Shown: piece by piece, positions 48,415 to 60,986 of the stretch
Layout of the letters: every line of letters begins with the position of its first letter
How positions within the stretch are numbered: the stretch's first letter is position 1
Program-made: the position numbers and the translations under genes
The notes under the pieces: model-generated
What the model was told of the DNA's origin: nothing
Databases searched by the model: none
Seen by the model: only the letters and a program-made list of their open reading frames with translations
Assembly: GCA_025617375.2 (NCBI GenBank)
Contig: JAMYGW020000004.1
Coordinates: 1,302,001 to 1,366,000 of the forward strand
DNA: 64,000 bases
Origin: Acarospora socialis
Lineage: Eukaryota; Ascomycota; Lecanoromycetes; Acarosporales; Acarosporaceae
Direction of reading: 5' to 3'

Positions 48415-51400
48415 TCATTTCTTCTTCTTGCCACCACCGAGACCAAGGGACTCTGTTATGGAGCCTAGACCGAGACCACCGAGCAACTTATCGATGCCCA
48501 ATCCCCCAAGAAGTCCGTTGACGAGGCCTCCCAGACCGAGACCGTTGAGCAATTTGCCGACAAGGCCAAGGACACCGCTCAGCAAGAGACCCACCGCAGC
48601 AATGATCTGGAACAGCGGCTCCGTGAGGAGACCCCAGAGCGGGTTGAGGCCCTTCTTCGCATGCGGCATATCGGCAATGCGTTTCTTGGCGTTGTCGATG
48701 GTCTTGACGACCGTTGTCGTGAGTTCCTTGAGATTGTCGGCGAGTTGATATTCTTCGGGCGAAGCTTCGCGGTTTGCGGCGCGGGCTTTGGCATTGCTGG
48801 CAATGCGGCCATCGGGGTCGAGGCCGCGGATGGAGCCGTTGCATTCTGAGAGGATGCGGCCACCTTCTTCGATTAGAGGCTTAACATCCTGAACGAGCTG
48901 TTCTTCGTCAAGCTCCTCTTTGGGTGTGCGGTCGGCCTTCTCAATTCGCTGTAAAACGTTAATGTTTGTTCATTGCGCAAGATGTGGAAGAAGAAGTTTA
49001 CCTCAGTGATCTGCTTGCAGATGGGGTCTATTTTCTCGAGTGTCTGCTGGAGGATACTGGTCATCTTCTTTGCAAGTTCCTTGTCCTCCTGTTCTTTCTT
49101 TTGTTGCGCAAGCTCTTCTTCGCTTGGGCCTTCTTCTGGTTCTTCTTCGAGGTTCTCGATGAGCGTGCACTCTCCGACCTTGTTTCCATCATTGTCGACC
49201 ACGTAGCCATTGTCATCGACCTCTAAACCGATGAGGTTCTTGACGTTACCCGCAGTTACTTTCCCAATGAGGTTACCATCCCCATCACGGACTTCACCCT
49301 CCTTGTTGACCTTGTGCCCAGACATAGGGTTAACGTGTCGTTCCTTTTCCTCGGGCTCCCATCTCTCAGCCTTGCCAAGACTGTTACCTTGCTTGTCAAG
49401 CACATCGCCATCTTCGTCAACTTTGCGTCCCATTAGTTTCTTTGGATCGCCCTCAATCAAGCGACCCACGATCTGGCCGTTGGCATCCTGGACGACACCA
49501 TCCTTACCAACCTTAAGGTCCTCCCAGCCGGCGAAAGGTCCTTCGGCCTTCTCTTGTTCGCCGCCAGGAATGAGTTCCGCCTTGCCAATAACCTTTCCGT
49601 TATCACTCCAAATCTGACCTTGGCCGTCAACCTTTCTTCCGGCCATTTTCTTTGGGTCTCCGGACACAATTCGACCAAAGACAGTTCCATGCTCGTCGAC
49701 CACGTTTCCGGCTTTGTTGACAACCTTACCCTCGAGGGCGGACAAGTCCTCAGCCTCCTCTTCAGGCTCTTCATAAGGCTCAGCATGACCCTTGACATTA
49801 CCATACTTGTCAATGATATCGCCGTCCTCGTCAACCGCACGTCCCACTAATTTCTTGGCATCTCCTTCCACAACCTTGCCTACTGTGTTGCCTTCTTCGT
49901 CCTCAACCATACCGCCCTTGACAACGACTAGGCCTTGGAGACCAGCGAAAGGACCTTCCGGTTTCGCTTCCCGTTCGTTCTCTGGGATCAGCTCGCACCG
50001 ACCGATGACTTTTCCAGAGTCATTCCAGATTTGTCCCTCTCCATCGCACTTCTTGCCGGCGAGTTCCTTAGCATTGCCTTCGACGAGACGTGCGATCGGA
50101 ACGCCTTCGTCACCAATGACGTTGCCTTGCTTGTTAAGGGTCTTGCCAGCGAGAATTGAGAGGTCCGCTTTCTCTGGCTCTGCTTCCTCGGGTTCTTCGT
50201 ATCTCTCAGCGTGGCCGACAACGTTACCTCGCTTGTCGAGGACATCGCCGTCCTCGTCAACGGTTCTGCCAACCAGTTTCTTCGCGTCACCCTCGACGAG
50301 TTTGCCAACCTTGTTGCCATTCTCATCCTCGACCCAACCATCCTTTACCACGATAAGACCTTCCAATCCTGCGAAAGGCGACTCTTCCTCATCATCTTCT
50401 TGGGGGATGGTTTTGGCTTTGCCGATAACCTTGCCCTTGCCGTCCCAGAATTGCCCTTGGTCATCACACTCTGCGCCTGACCTGGCCAGCTTCTTCGGGT
50501 CACCTTCAACCAGCTCGCCGACAGGCTTGCCCTCAGCAGTGACGATCTTGCCCTGCTTGTTACATTTGCAACCCTCTAAGATCGACAACGGGGGCAACTC
50601 GGGTCCAGTATCTTCAGCCCCTTCGGCTGGCTCTTCCGGCTCCTGTGGGATGAGCTCGACCTTGCCGATGACATTACCTTCCTTATCAAGGACTTCACCT
50701 TTGTCGTTAAGCTTCTTGCCGACAACGTCGGACAATTCACCTTCGGAAAGTTTGGCAACAGGGTCACCATCCTCATTGACAACTTCGCCCTTCTTGTTTA
50801 CTTTCAGGCCTTCGAGTTCCGACAAGTCTGGACCGTCCGTCTCCGGTGTTGCTTCTTCTTCTGCGTCTTCAGCTGGCTGCTCTGGCTCTTGCGGAATGAG
50901 CTCGACTTTGCCGATAACGTTGCCCTCTTTGTCGAGGACTTCACCCTTCTCGTTGAGCTTCTTGCCGGCAACGTCGGACAATTCGCCTTCGGAAAGCTTG
51001 GCAACAGGCTCACCATCTTCGTTGAGGACTTCGCCCTTCTTGTTCACTTTCAAGCCTTCCACTATCGACATATCAGGAGCGTCTGCCTCGGGCGCAGCCT
51101 CTTCAGTCTCCTCGGGTTCCTCAGCTTCATCGGCCAACTCTGGATGCAAAGCCTTCATAGCCTCATCAGCAGCTTCGCCTGGTACGACCTCCACCTTCCC
51201 GACGACTTTTCCATCTTTGTCAAGGATCTCGCCATTTTCGTTGGGTGTTTTTCCGGCGCATTTCTTCGGGTCAGAATCGTCGGTGAGTTTCCCGATTTGC
51301 TCGCCTTCTTCGTCAAGGATATTGCCCTTCTTGTTCACTTTCTTCCCTTCGAGGATTGACAAATCTGGGGTCAATCCACCGGCCTCATCAGCACCCTCCT

Positions 51401-53060
51401 TGAGTTTGTCGGCAGCATCTCCAGGAACAACCTCAGCACGACCGATAACATCTCCGTCTTCGTCAACGATCTCACCCTTCTCGTTGAGTTTCTGACCAAC
51501 AAGATCTTCATGGTCACCTTCGACAATCTTGCCGAGAGGCGTACCGTCGTCGCCGAGGATCTCTCCGCCTTCGCTGACTTCTTTGCCTTCCAATACGCCA
51601 ACGTCAGGTAGGCCCTCTTTCGCTTTATCACCCAATTCTTTGGCTCTATCAGGGAGCACACTCGCTCTTCCAATTACATCACCATCCTCGTCTAGAATTT
51701 CTCCATCATCACCAATGGTCTTCCCAGCCAAGTCTTCTGCGTCACCTTCGTCGAGTTGTCCGATAGGCTGGCCTTCTTTATCAAGGATCTGCCCATCATC
51801 GCCAACCTCCAGACCCTTGAGTACAGAAAGATCAACAGGAGCTTGGTCCGCAGCATCTTCTGCAGTCTCCCTGGCACCATCAACGGCATCCTCAGCCTCA
51901 TCTGGGACTTCGTCACCAACCTCATCTTTGACGCCCTCTGCCTTCTCCTTGGCGCCGTCCACAGCATCCTCGGCTTCGTCTGGAACTTCATCGCCTGCCT
52001 CGTCAGCAGCGTCCTCTGCGGTTTCTTCGGCACCCTCGGCGGCGTCTTCGGCAGCGCCATCAGTATCACCTTCGGCAGCCTTCTCCGCCCCTTTTCCAGC
52101 CTTGTCTTTGGCACCGGCAGCTTTGTCCGCCGCTTTGCCCGCCGCGCCCTTGGTACCATTTGCTAAATCACCAGCCTTATCCTTCGCTTGCTCGCCTGTC
52201 TCTTGGGCTTTGTCCTTGGCATCGCCTGCCTTGCCTTTCGCTTGGTCGGCCGTATCTTCGGCTTTGCCTTTGGCGTCATCAGCCGCATCTTCTGCGTCTT
52301 CGGTATCCGGCGCGTCAGCATCGTCCGCCGCATCCTCCGCTTTGTCCTTAGCGCCACCGACGGCGTCTTCGTCGTCCTCGTCATCCATTGGCTCTGGTGC
52401 GGCATCATCGAGGTCGTTGTCCGCAGTCGAGACTGCCGAGCTTTCTTCGGCCCCTGTTTCGTTTCCGGCCTGACTAACTTTGCCTTGTGGAGTGTCGGTT
52501 TCCTCATCATCGCCTTCTGTCGGGTCATTATCTTTCATGCCGATCTTGTTCCCAGTCTCCTCGGCACCGTTTTTGTCATCATCCTGGGCGTCTTTAGCCT
52601 GCTGTGGGGCATCTTGGGCCTTGTCCTTGGCATCGGAAGCTGAATCCTTGGCCTTCTGTGCCGCATCACCACCGTCTTTGGGCCGTGGAGGAAGTTTGGG
52701 GGAGTTGGTGGAGGGAGCATTGTCCTTTGCTTTGGACGGGGCATTCTTTGCTGCGGATTTGGGGGTGTTCGACGCCGACTTCGCAGCGTTCTTAGGAGAG
52801 TCTGCGGCACTCTGGGACTGACCTAACTTCGAAGTGGCATTGGACGAGGGGTTCTTCCCGGACTTCGTCGGCGTCCTCGGGGTGTTCCCGGTGGCTTGTT
52901 TGCCGGCCGCAGGTGAGGGCGCCATGCTGTGGGACGTCTGGGCCGTCTGCGGAGTCTTGGAAGAGGAGGATTGATTACTGGTGGGAGGAGATGTTCTGTT
53001 CGGGGTAGGGGGGAAGGAGTAGTATGTATACGAGGCAGAGGAACGTGGGTCGCTTGTCAT
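48415..53060 (-). CDS. Giant LEA-like protein with DUF3659-type repeats
   Basis: Exons 53060-49002 and 48948-48415 give 1530 aa. The N-terminus is Ser/Thr/Pro-rich; residues about 60-400 are Ala/Lys/Asp/Glu-rich amphipathic LEA-like sequence (KGKAEDTADQAKGKAGDAKD). From about 410 to 1290 come roughly 12 tandem modules of about 70 residues, each with two units of the form G-x-I-x-D-x-x-G-x-x-I-G (for example GEILDEDGDVIGRA). This matches what I know as DUF3659 in fungal LEA-domain proteins. The C-terminal domain (KPLIEEGGRILSECNGSIRG...) ends in a hydrophobic Gly/Leu repeat and GGGKKKK, perhaps membrane-associated. LEA-type proteins protect against drying or stress; some fungal repeat relatives are linked to septal pores. 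The role here is inference. The antisense strand is open for long stretches only because of codon bias. Confidence 0.88.
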
Positions 53061-56000
53061 AAAGTGACGACAATGCGGACGATGGGAGGGTGGAAAGGTT
53101 GTATGTGAGGGGATAAGGGATATACCATTCGAAAGAGAGGGAGAGAGCGTATGGGGACAATGTTAAATGGCTGGGAAATGGAGAGGGGCCAGCTTCACTA
53201 CGTCACTGCAATCGTTGCAACCCCGTGCAACTAAGCACCGCACCGCAACCGCAACGAGCTCCGCTGAGCGAATGCACGAGCTCGGGTGCCTCACTGTGGC
53301 TGGAAAGCAGGTTTAGCTGTCAGAGGTCTGTCAGTTAGCTCGAGAGCCGGGGGGAGCATTGCGTCAGTATTCGCTCGAGAGTTTGATTGGCATCGGAGCT
53401 GCAGGATGGTCAAGCAGACCAAACCAATAGATGAAGAGGGAAGGTGGCTGGAACGGTTGATATTGCAGCGGGACTTGGAAAGACACTCGTGACCGGGTGT
53501 ATAAAGAAGTCATCTGCAGGTAGCGATGGCAGGGCCAATGAGCTGAAGATGTTGGCAGAGGAGGGGACTCTGCATTGACGGTAAACTCGATCCGTAACCG
53601 ATTTGCATGATAACAGGGTTGTGAAACAGCCACAGAACCCTGCTCTCTCTGATTGCACCCTCACGTATTGGAAGGATCTCCAAGAATGAGAGGGAGACAC
53701 GGGACACGAAAAGTGGGTGTGTCATGACCCAAACACTCGATTGGTTGGATTAAAGGGCCAAGCACACTCAGTGTCACCGCATGAAGTGGTAGACGTGGAG
53801 TGCTTTGGATTAACCCGTCACGCCCGAGCGACAAGATGAGACGATAAGATATTACATAAGGGAAGACCGAGGAAGAGACTGATCTTGTCGACTCTGTCGG
53901 GAACAAAGAGCGGATAACACATTTGCGACACCCCACATATGTACACGAGAGCAATCAGGTAGGTGATTTCTCGTCCTCTCGATGTACGTTCAGTTGCGTT
54001 CGCAACGGCAAGCTGTGGCGTAATTGATTCGACCACCAATGAGCGTGGAAGAGACTGTCGATTATCGTGAGCGGCGCATATGCGTAAACGCTACCTCGAC
54101 CCAAGTCTAACTAACTTAGGTACCTATCCGTACTGCGTGGCTCACAAACCGGTTCAGACCCTTGTGGCTGTGAAAGACTAGAATCGACAGTAAGCGGAGT
54201 AAGCGGAGACCAGGTGTTTTAGTCTGTGTCTTCACAAAACGGGCAACAGCAGTCGATGATCTGAGACACTGGCGGCAACGCCAATAAATATTGATAGCGG
54301 ATCCTCGCTCGATCCCTGCACGACTGACCGATATCAGTGGCTGTGACCTCCGATCCGCTAATCCAAACTGGTCCGGGGGTCCGATGTAAGCGAGCCAGCA
54401 GCCACAAAACCAACAGCATGGCAACCAACCGTCGGCGTCCTCGTACTACAACCACCAAGGTAAACACACCCATACGGAGAACAGGGCAGCCCCCCTTCAG
54501 GATCATCAAACCAAGTGAGTGAATCCTACAGCGACACATGGGTCCATGACGACCTTTGTTAACTTTCATGACATCAGCGCTCCAGCAACTTTTTGCCATG
54601 TATCTTCCAGGTACTCGTCCCACAAGCTACCACCACTTCACTTGCACTATCTTACCTGCGTGTCAATTTATCGCAATTAATTTATCCGAGTCCTGACCTG
54701 GTTCTGTCTATCGTGGCAACCTAATTAATGTCTGAGTTAAGGACCTTGATCAAGTAATTCTCCGACCATCCGACTTATGACTCATGTTCCTATTAATCTA
54801 TTCGTTGCCCTGTGAGTACCCGGGCTTCAATGCTGTCCCCCCACGTCAAGAACAGGGCAACAAGAGGGTGTCGTTGCCTGAAGCCGTTATGCAAGCCCTA
54901 AATGGGCGAGAGCTTGTCTTGTGGCGGTGGCATATCGTTCCTTGCTGATCCTTGATCAGTCCCTAGAGGAGGTGGGTGAGGCTCGGGGATATCAGTACTG
55001 CTTGTCCTGCTGTCACATCTCAAAAATTGAGACCTTCGCTCTCTACATGCAACCTGGGGATACTATTGTTGTCACCAATCTCTGGTTCCACTCCAGTTAA
55101 ACATCCTCCAGTGCGATTTTTAGGCAACCTACAACTAACTCTGCGTTTCGAGCCTGGCAATCACTGTTCAGTTTGCGGGTACATCAGCATGAGCCACTAA
55201 CACGACGTGTGGTGAGGATGGTGCCAGACGGCCTTCGAAATCCCCGATACTGGTCGACTCGATTGCTTGGACGATAGCGGATTCCATCAGGTGGACAAGA
55301 ATCTCACCATCTTGCACCCAGGATGAGAAGAGCATGGGTGAATAAGGACAATGAAATATCCCGGTTGCGGTCAGAGCAACTGCACTGGAACAAGCCAGCA
55401 AACTCTCTACCGCTAGGTAATAAGGTCGGAGAGGATACAATCAATCTATAACGCGAGCATCTGTCGAAAAGAATCTGTACAGACATCGCGATCACCAGAA
55501 AGGATCTATAGCAGCGACTACTTCAACGCGATGACTTCGAAGGTGATGCCCATCAGTCTATCAGCTGGCAGTTCATGTGTTCTATATCTTCTGCTATATC
55601 AATATTATCCCGTTCTGGATAGTGTCGTACCGGAACTCTGTCCGACGTTTTCGCGACTTTCTACGTCCCTCCTCTTCGCAAACATAACCCCAATCTTCCA
55701 TTTCTCCTACGCAGTTACTATCACCCTACTCTCCTCCCTCCCACGCTCTCTAATCTTTCGACACATGCGGTATGCCTTCTTCAGCACAATCCATCTTTGC
55801 CTCAAACTCAACCAATTCTTTCTTAATCCCCCTTCTATACATTCCTACTATCCGGCCCAGGAACGGTTGCTCGAGAGGATATGGCAAGAAGGCCACGATT
55901 TAAGATCGGTAGCATCCTCAAACCTTCCTTTCCTTCGCACACCTTTTTCCCATCTATGGCAGTCCTTCAACACACACTTACTCTACCCATCCAATCTCCT

Positions 56001-56723
56001 CCCCACACTCCAATTGCCAACGGTTCAACCGCGTCCCTCTTACCCCCCTTCCCCTACCCTACTATGCAGAGAAGTATAATGAACTACAGACCAGATCTCA
56101 GAAACAGGGCAACCGAATACCCATTTCGCCTTGCCGACCCTCAGCTTTATCTCTCCCAAGCCCCTCTATCCAATCCACACAGCTCCAGTAGTGTCCCTCG
56201 CACAGTCCCGCTCTTTCGCCGCGGCTCTCTCGAGCGCTTGTGGCCGTTTCTCTCTCTCTGTAGACGTGTAGACGGCGTAGTGAAGGACCTGCGGTGACAT
56301 TGATAGTACTACGTCCATTGGTTCTGTGACGCCCAAGAGCTCTGGTCAAGGCACGTGGAGGTCGAGGATGCGGCGTGATAGATTTGCAGCTGCGAATACT
56401 GCTTAGAGGAGTCATTAGTCAGGTATCAAAGTCGAGGTTCGAGTTGTTAGTTATTATAGAGGATATGTCACGGCACATGACCGAGCGTGAGAAAGAAACA
56501 TAGGACACAGATCACACGCTCAATTCTCTAATTCTATCCGCACGAGTGCTATCTTGCCAGTAGCTAAAGACAGGGAAAAAGATATACGGGGCTCGAGCCT
56601 CCGCGGTAAAAAGACGTGATATTCCTGCCTGCCAGGACAGGAGAGGGGCCCGCGGTCGAGGCAACAAGCCGCACGGAAACAACACGCTGGGACCATGTGA
56701 CGAAGAAAACCAGAGTGCAGACC
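53061..56723. other. Long intergenic stretch, 3.7 kb
   Basis: No convincing gene. The first part is the LEA-like gene promoter. A possible small spliced frame lies at 54421-54514 plus 54578-54696 (71 aa, basic N-terminus MATNRRRPRTTTTK), with good splice borders but no recognised family. Open frames at 55531-56297 on the plus strand are Ser/Pro/Leu-rich and unconvincing. TGACTCA occurs at about 54777 without a nearby gene. Confidence 0.45.
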
Positions 56724-59700
56724 TCACAGGTGGAAATCCTGCAGATACTTGGTCGCCACGGCGACGGCTTCATCGACCTTGTCGACATTGCTGCCGTTGC
56801 CGATGCTGGTGGGCGCCTTGCCGCCCGCCTTGCCGCCGACGACGCCGGAGACGGCGTTCGCCCAGTCGCTTGCTGAGGCGCCTTTCTGGCTTGCTTCCTG
56901 GAACCGGGGTGTAAGGAAGCATTCTTTTGTCACTAGCGTCATGGGGGAAGCAACTCACCTCTGACACGTGACATCCATGCACCACCTTCCCTTCCGCCGC
57001 GTCCGCAGCGAATAAGTAGACCGTCTTGTCTTTGTTCTTGCTCTTGACATGGTTGATCGCCTCGCTGACGGCCTTGGAGTTGGCGGAGATGGGGAGTTTC
57101 GCGACGAGGGTCTTGGCGTCCTTGTGCTCTGGACTGGCGAAGTATTCAGTGATGGTGTCGAGCGCTTTCTTCGACTCGGCCTTCTGCTGCGCTTTCTGCT
57201 CGTCCAGGACCTGCTTGTGGATCTTCGCGAACCGGTCGCGGAATTTGGACTTGGTGATCGCCGAGATGGTGAGCTGGTTTAGGTCGATTTGAGTGGTCTT
57301 GACTTCCTGTTCTTTGACGGGTCCGTGTGGCATTTTCTCGAGTCGCGTCAGGCGGTCGCTGAAGTCGTCGGCCTCGCGTTGGACCCGATGGGCGTCTTCA
57401 CCGGTGAAGGCGATGATGCGTCGGATGCCCTTGGCGATGCCGCTCTCCTCGATGATGATCAGGTCTTTGATGTCACCGGTCTTTTGCACGTGCGTGCCGC
57501 CGCAGAACTCGACGCTGACTTTCCGCCATTTCGGGTCTTTGATGTTCTTGAGTAGTTCTTCAACCTCGACGCCCACGGACACCACTCGCACCGGGTCCGG
57601 ATATGTCTCGCCGAAGACGGCTCGGACGCCTTCAATCTCTCGTGCTGTGGCGAGAGGGACGTCTTTCGCGTATACGCCGCAGTTCTGGCGGATATAGCTC
57701 GTGGACTCGTCCTCGATCTTTTGCAGGTCGGAGTCTGATATGCCGGCTTTGTGCGAGAAGTCGAACCGGAGTTTGTCAGCCGCGACCAGAGAGCCTTTCT
57801 GATCGATTCCATCCCCAAGGACCTCTCGCAAAGCATAGTTCAGTATGTGCGTGCCGGTATGGTTGTTCCGGATCGGCCACCGTCGCAGCTCATCATACTC
57901 GCAGATGATTTCGTCGCCGACTGAAAGATTCCCATATTTGATCTGCCCTGTATGTAAGACGTATCCTGCATATACCTGCACGTTCTGTACATCTAGCTCC
58001 GCAACACCGTCAATAACGATTTTCCCAGTATCGTACTCTTGCCCGCCTTGTTCTGCATAGAAATTTGTCCGGTCTAGGATCAAGCCCAATTGTTCACCTC
58101 CAGGAATGTCTTTCGTGCTATTCAAGAAGCTCTTTGCATGGTAGATGGCCTTGATTTGAGACGTGATGTTGCCTTTGCCGAACTTTGCGCTATCGTCTGT
58201 CTTGGGCACATCCGTCATTTTCGCCAGATTGCCTAAATCATGCACGTCTAGCTTCACTAGATGTGCAGCCTCTTTCTTCTCGCCTTTGCTGGCTTCCTTG
58301 GCTTTCAATCGAGCGTTGTCGAATTCCACGTCATCGATTTCTAGACCCCGCTCCTCCGCCATAAGTCTGGTCAAGTCCACCGGAAAACCGAAAGTGTCGT
58401 ATAGTCGCCACACATCTGCGCCGTGTAGCTTCTTTGAATCGTGGAGTTTGGATTGTTGGGCGTAACTCTCAAACTGTCTCTCCCCTCGATCCAAAGTCTT
58501 TGAGAATGACTGTTCCTCCTCATTTAGTATCTCCATCACATCTGACTGCTTCCTCTTTATCTCAGGAAACATATCGCCCATCTGTTGCACCAAAGTTGGA
58601 ACGATTTTTGAGAAAAAGTCGCCAATCTCTGTGTTGAAATATTTTCTGGCATAACGGGCACCTCTTCGCAGTACTCGCCGCACAACATAACCTCGTCCTT
58701 CATTGTTTGGTATCCCTCCATCCGAGATAGCGAAAGTCAACGTCCGGACATGATCAGCAACGACTCGATAAGCTGTATCGATACCATCCGGGTCCTCGTC
58801 TCCGAACTTACCTCTATACTCCCGTGCGCCGGTAATTTCCTGAATGATCTTGAAAAGAGGGGTAAAGACATCTGTATCGTAATTCGATGGTTTATCTTGG
58901 AGAACCGACACCAGTCTCTCGAACCCAAGTCCAGTATCAACGTGCTTGTTAGGTAGCGATCGTAGCGACCTGTCCGGTTCCCGGTTGTACTGAATGAACA
59001 CATTGTTCCAAATCTCCAGGACATTGGGATCATCCTGATTGACAAGGTGTGCGGCGTTCCGGCCTCCTATTCGGTCATAATGGACTTCACTACATGGTCC
59101 ACAAGGACCTTGATCACCCATTTCCCAGAAGTTGTCCTTCATGTTGCCGGGTAAAATATGGTCTTCTGCAACTCCAACATCCTTCCATAGTTGCCAGGCT
59201 TCCTTGTCTGGCTCAAGCCCTCCAGCCTTGTTCCCTTCGAAGTACGTGACATAAATTCGATCAGGGTCTAGCCCGTAAACTTTCGTGAGAAGATCCCATG
59301 AGAATTCTATAGCTTCCTTTTTGAAATAATCTCCAAAACTCCAGTTCCCGAGCATCTCAAAGAACGTCTAGAACGGTAATGAGTACTCTGAGGTAAGTCA
59401 CAAGATTCGAGACGCTCACGTGATGATAGCTATCTTTGCCCACGTCGTCAAGGTCCTAAAGAACTCAGCACTCGCCCGCTCGGAAGGGGATTTGCACTTA
59501 CATTATGCTTGCCTCCAGCACGGATACACTACCCCGATTAGCTCCCTGCCAGTAACAGTACTGAGGATTGTGGCACCTTTTGCGAATTGACTGCACGCTT
59601 GAGCTGCGCAAAATCGGATTGAGGGTCTACAGTGCCGAGAAAGATGGACTTGTACTGGTTCATGCCCGCATTGGTAAAGAGCAGCGTAGGATCAGACAGC

Positions 59701-60007
59701 GGCACAACCGAAGATGAGGGTACTGCAGGGTTGTCTGGTCAATATAAGAAGATGTAAAGAGGTATCATCACTGACCGAAAGTGTGCCCATTTTTCTTGAA
59801 GTAGTCCAGGAAAGTCGATCTCACGCGCTCTGCAGTCCACCCCCCCTCGCTGCCCATACTTGCTGTTATTCGAGAGTAGTTTCTGCTTGTTAGCGTTGCG
59901 AGTGATCCGGGGTGGTGCGCGGAGTGCTCGCGGAATGTCTTCAAGCTCGAGGAACTTCTATGACCCAAGGCAACGCCGCGATTTCTAAAGAACTCCACCA
60001 CTCGCAT
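56724..60007 (-). CDS. ALA1: Alanyl-tRNA synthetase, mitochondrial and cytosolic forms
   Basis: Six exons (60007-59776, 59722-59577, 59528-59502, 59455-59420, 59367-56959, 56897-56724) give 1007 aa. The catalytic domain starts [25 protein letters not shown] and runs through [26 protein letters not shown], which crosses two tiny exons of 27 and 36 nt. The editing domain shows HTGTH and CGGTH; a C-Ala domain ends the protein. The upstream ATG (60007) adds about 50 residues rich in Arg/Ser with few acids ([20 protein letters not shown]), a mitochondrial presequence. The second ATG (59857, [12 protein letters not shown]) would start the cytosolic form, as in yeast ALA1, where one gene serves both places. 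A perfect Gcn4/CpcA site sits just upstream. Confidence 0.94.
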
Positions 60008-60143
60008 CAAGCGAGCCAGCGCAACTAGGACAACTCTGACTCACTTCGACTTCTAGTTCTTACACGTCCGATCCTTGAAGGGGAGTTTGGGGCACTTTCG
60101 GCGGGTTTCAGAAGCGAACCATTGAGGTGTAGGGGAATGGAGA
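60008..60143. promoter_or_regulatory. Short divergent promoter with Gcn4/CpcA site
   Basis: Only 136 bp separate the start codons at 60007 (minus) and 60144 (plus). TGACTCA, the exact consensus for Gcn4/CpcA (cross-pathway control), lies at 60037-60043, 30 bp upstream of the AlaRS mitochondrial start. Amino-acid starvation control of tRNA synthetases by this factor is known in fungi. Confidence 0.6.
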
Positions 60144-60790
60144 ATGGATGGTCGTCAGATCCAGTTGGCATCGATTTTACACGGACACAAACGGCACGCC
60201 GACGACAACCTCGAGAACGAACAACGGTTAGCGAAAAGATTCAATGCGCTCAAGCTTGGTATGCATTTGCTTCCACTTGTTCCTGGGTCTATCCTAACGG
60301 GAGTATAGAGAACAATGGCCAATTGTACAATTCAATCGTCCAGCAACGGCCCAGAGACGCTGATCCAAGTCCCGATTCAATGCAGTTGGATGACAGCAAG
60401 AATAAAGTCTACATCTACAACATCGACGATGAGTTATCAGGCACCGAGTCCGAAGAGGAGAAGCTGATCTTCCTACCGGACATTGAAAAGCGATTGACGA
60501 AGATTCCAAAGTCGGTCTTGACCAACAGCGAACGCCCAATTACGAGTAGTGAGATTGTACTCTACAACGTTCCACAATCGCTCTCCGTCCCACAAGAGCG
60601 CGACAATGTCAGGAAAGCTATAATCGAGACGAGAGCCAGGGCACGAGAACTGCAAATGAAAGCAGCCAAGGACGATGATAACAACAGAGGAACGGCTATT
60701 GAGGATGAAGCTGTGCCTTATGTTCATGATAATAATCCATTATCCCAAATACCGACAGAAGAAGACGGAGACGCTATGGATTTAGGATAA
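60144..60790 (+). CDS. Conserved acidic fungal protein, unknown function
   Basis: Exons 60144-60258 and 60309-60790 (50-bp intron with a CCTAAC branch site) give 198 aa. The start MDGRQIQLASIL is the first ATG in the frame that splices correctly to LENNGQLYNSIVQQ. The body has SKNKVYIYNIDDELSGTESE, EEKLIFLPDIEKRLTKIPKS and VLYNVPQSLSVPQERDNVRK. It is polar, with no membrane segment or signal peptide. I recall similar proteins in many Pezizomycotina without a named function. Divergent from AlaRS. Confidence 0.75.
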
Positions 60791-60986
60791 ATGTGTCCAG
60801 AGAATAGCTACTATTGCATTTGCCCAACGACCCTTACACCGGTTACCATGTGCTACATACTCCGAAACCGTTCAAGATGCCCATCACGAAATTCAGCCTG
60901 CACCAAGTGTATCACGCCCCTCATTATGCTGGAGATAGGGATCAGATCTGTCCAAGTTGAAACGTTATAACTTGACAGCAACTCTT

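Noticed and set aside
49792-51495. Long plus-strand open frame (567 codons) opposite the LEA-like gene, and similar ones at 51529-52473
   Set aside because: They are antisense to the repeat array; Asp/Glu/Lys/Gly codon bias on the real strand leaves few stops on the other. The Ser/Pro-rich product has no domain.
55531-56297. Plus-strand frames upstream of AlaRS
   Set aside because: Ser/Leu/Pro-rich, overlapping each other in different phases, no family recognised.
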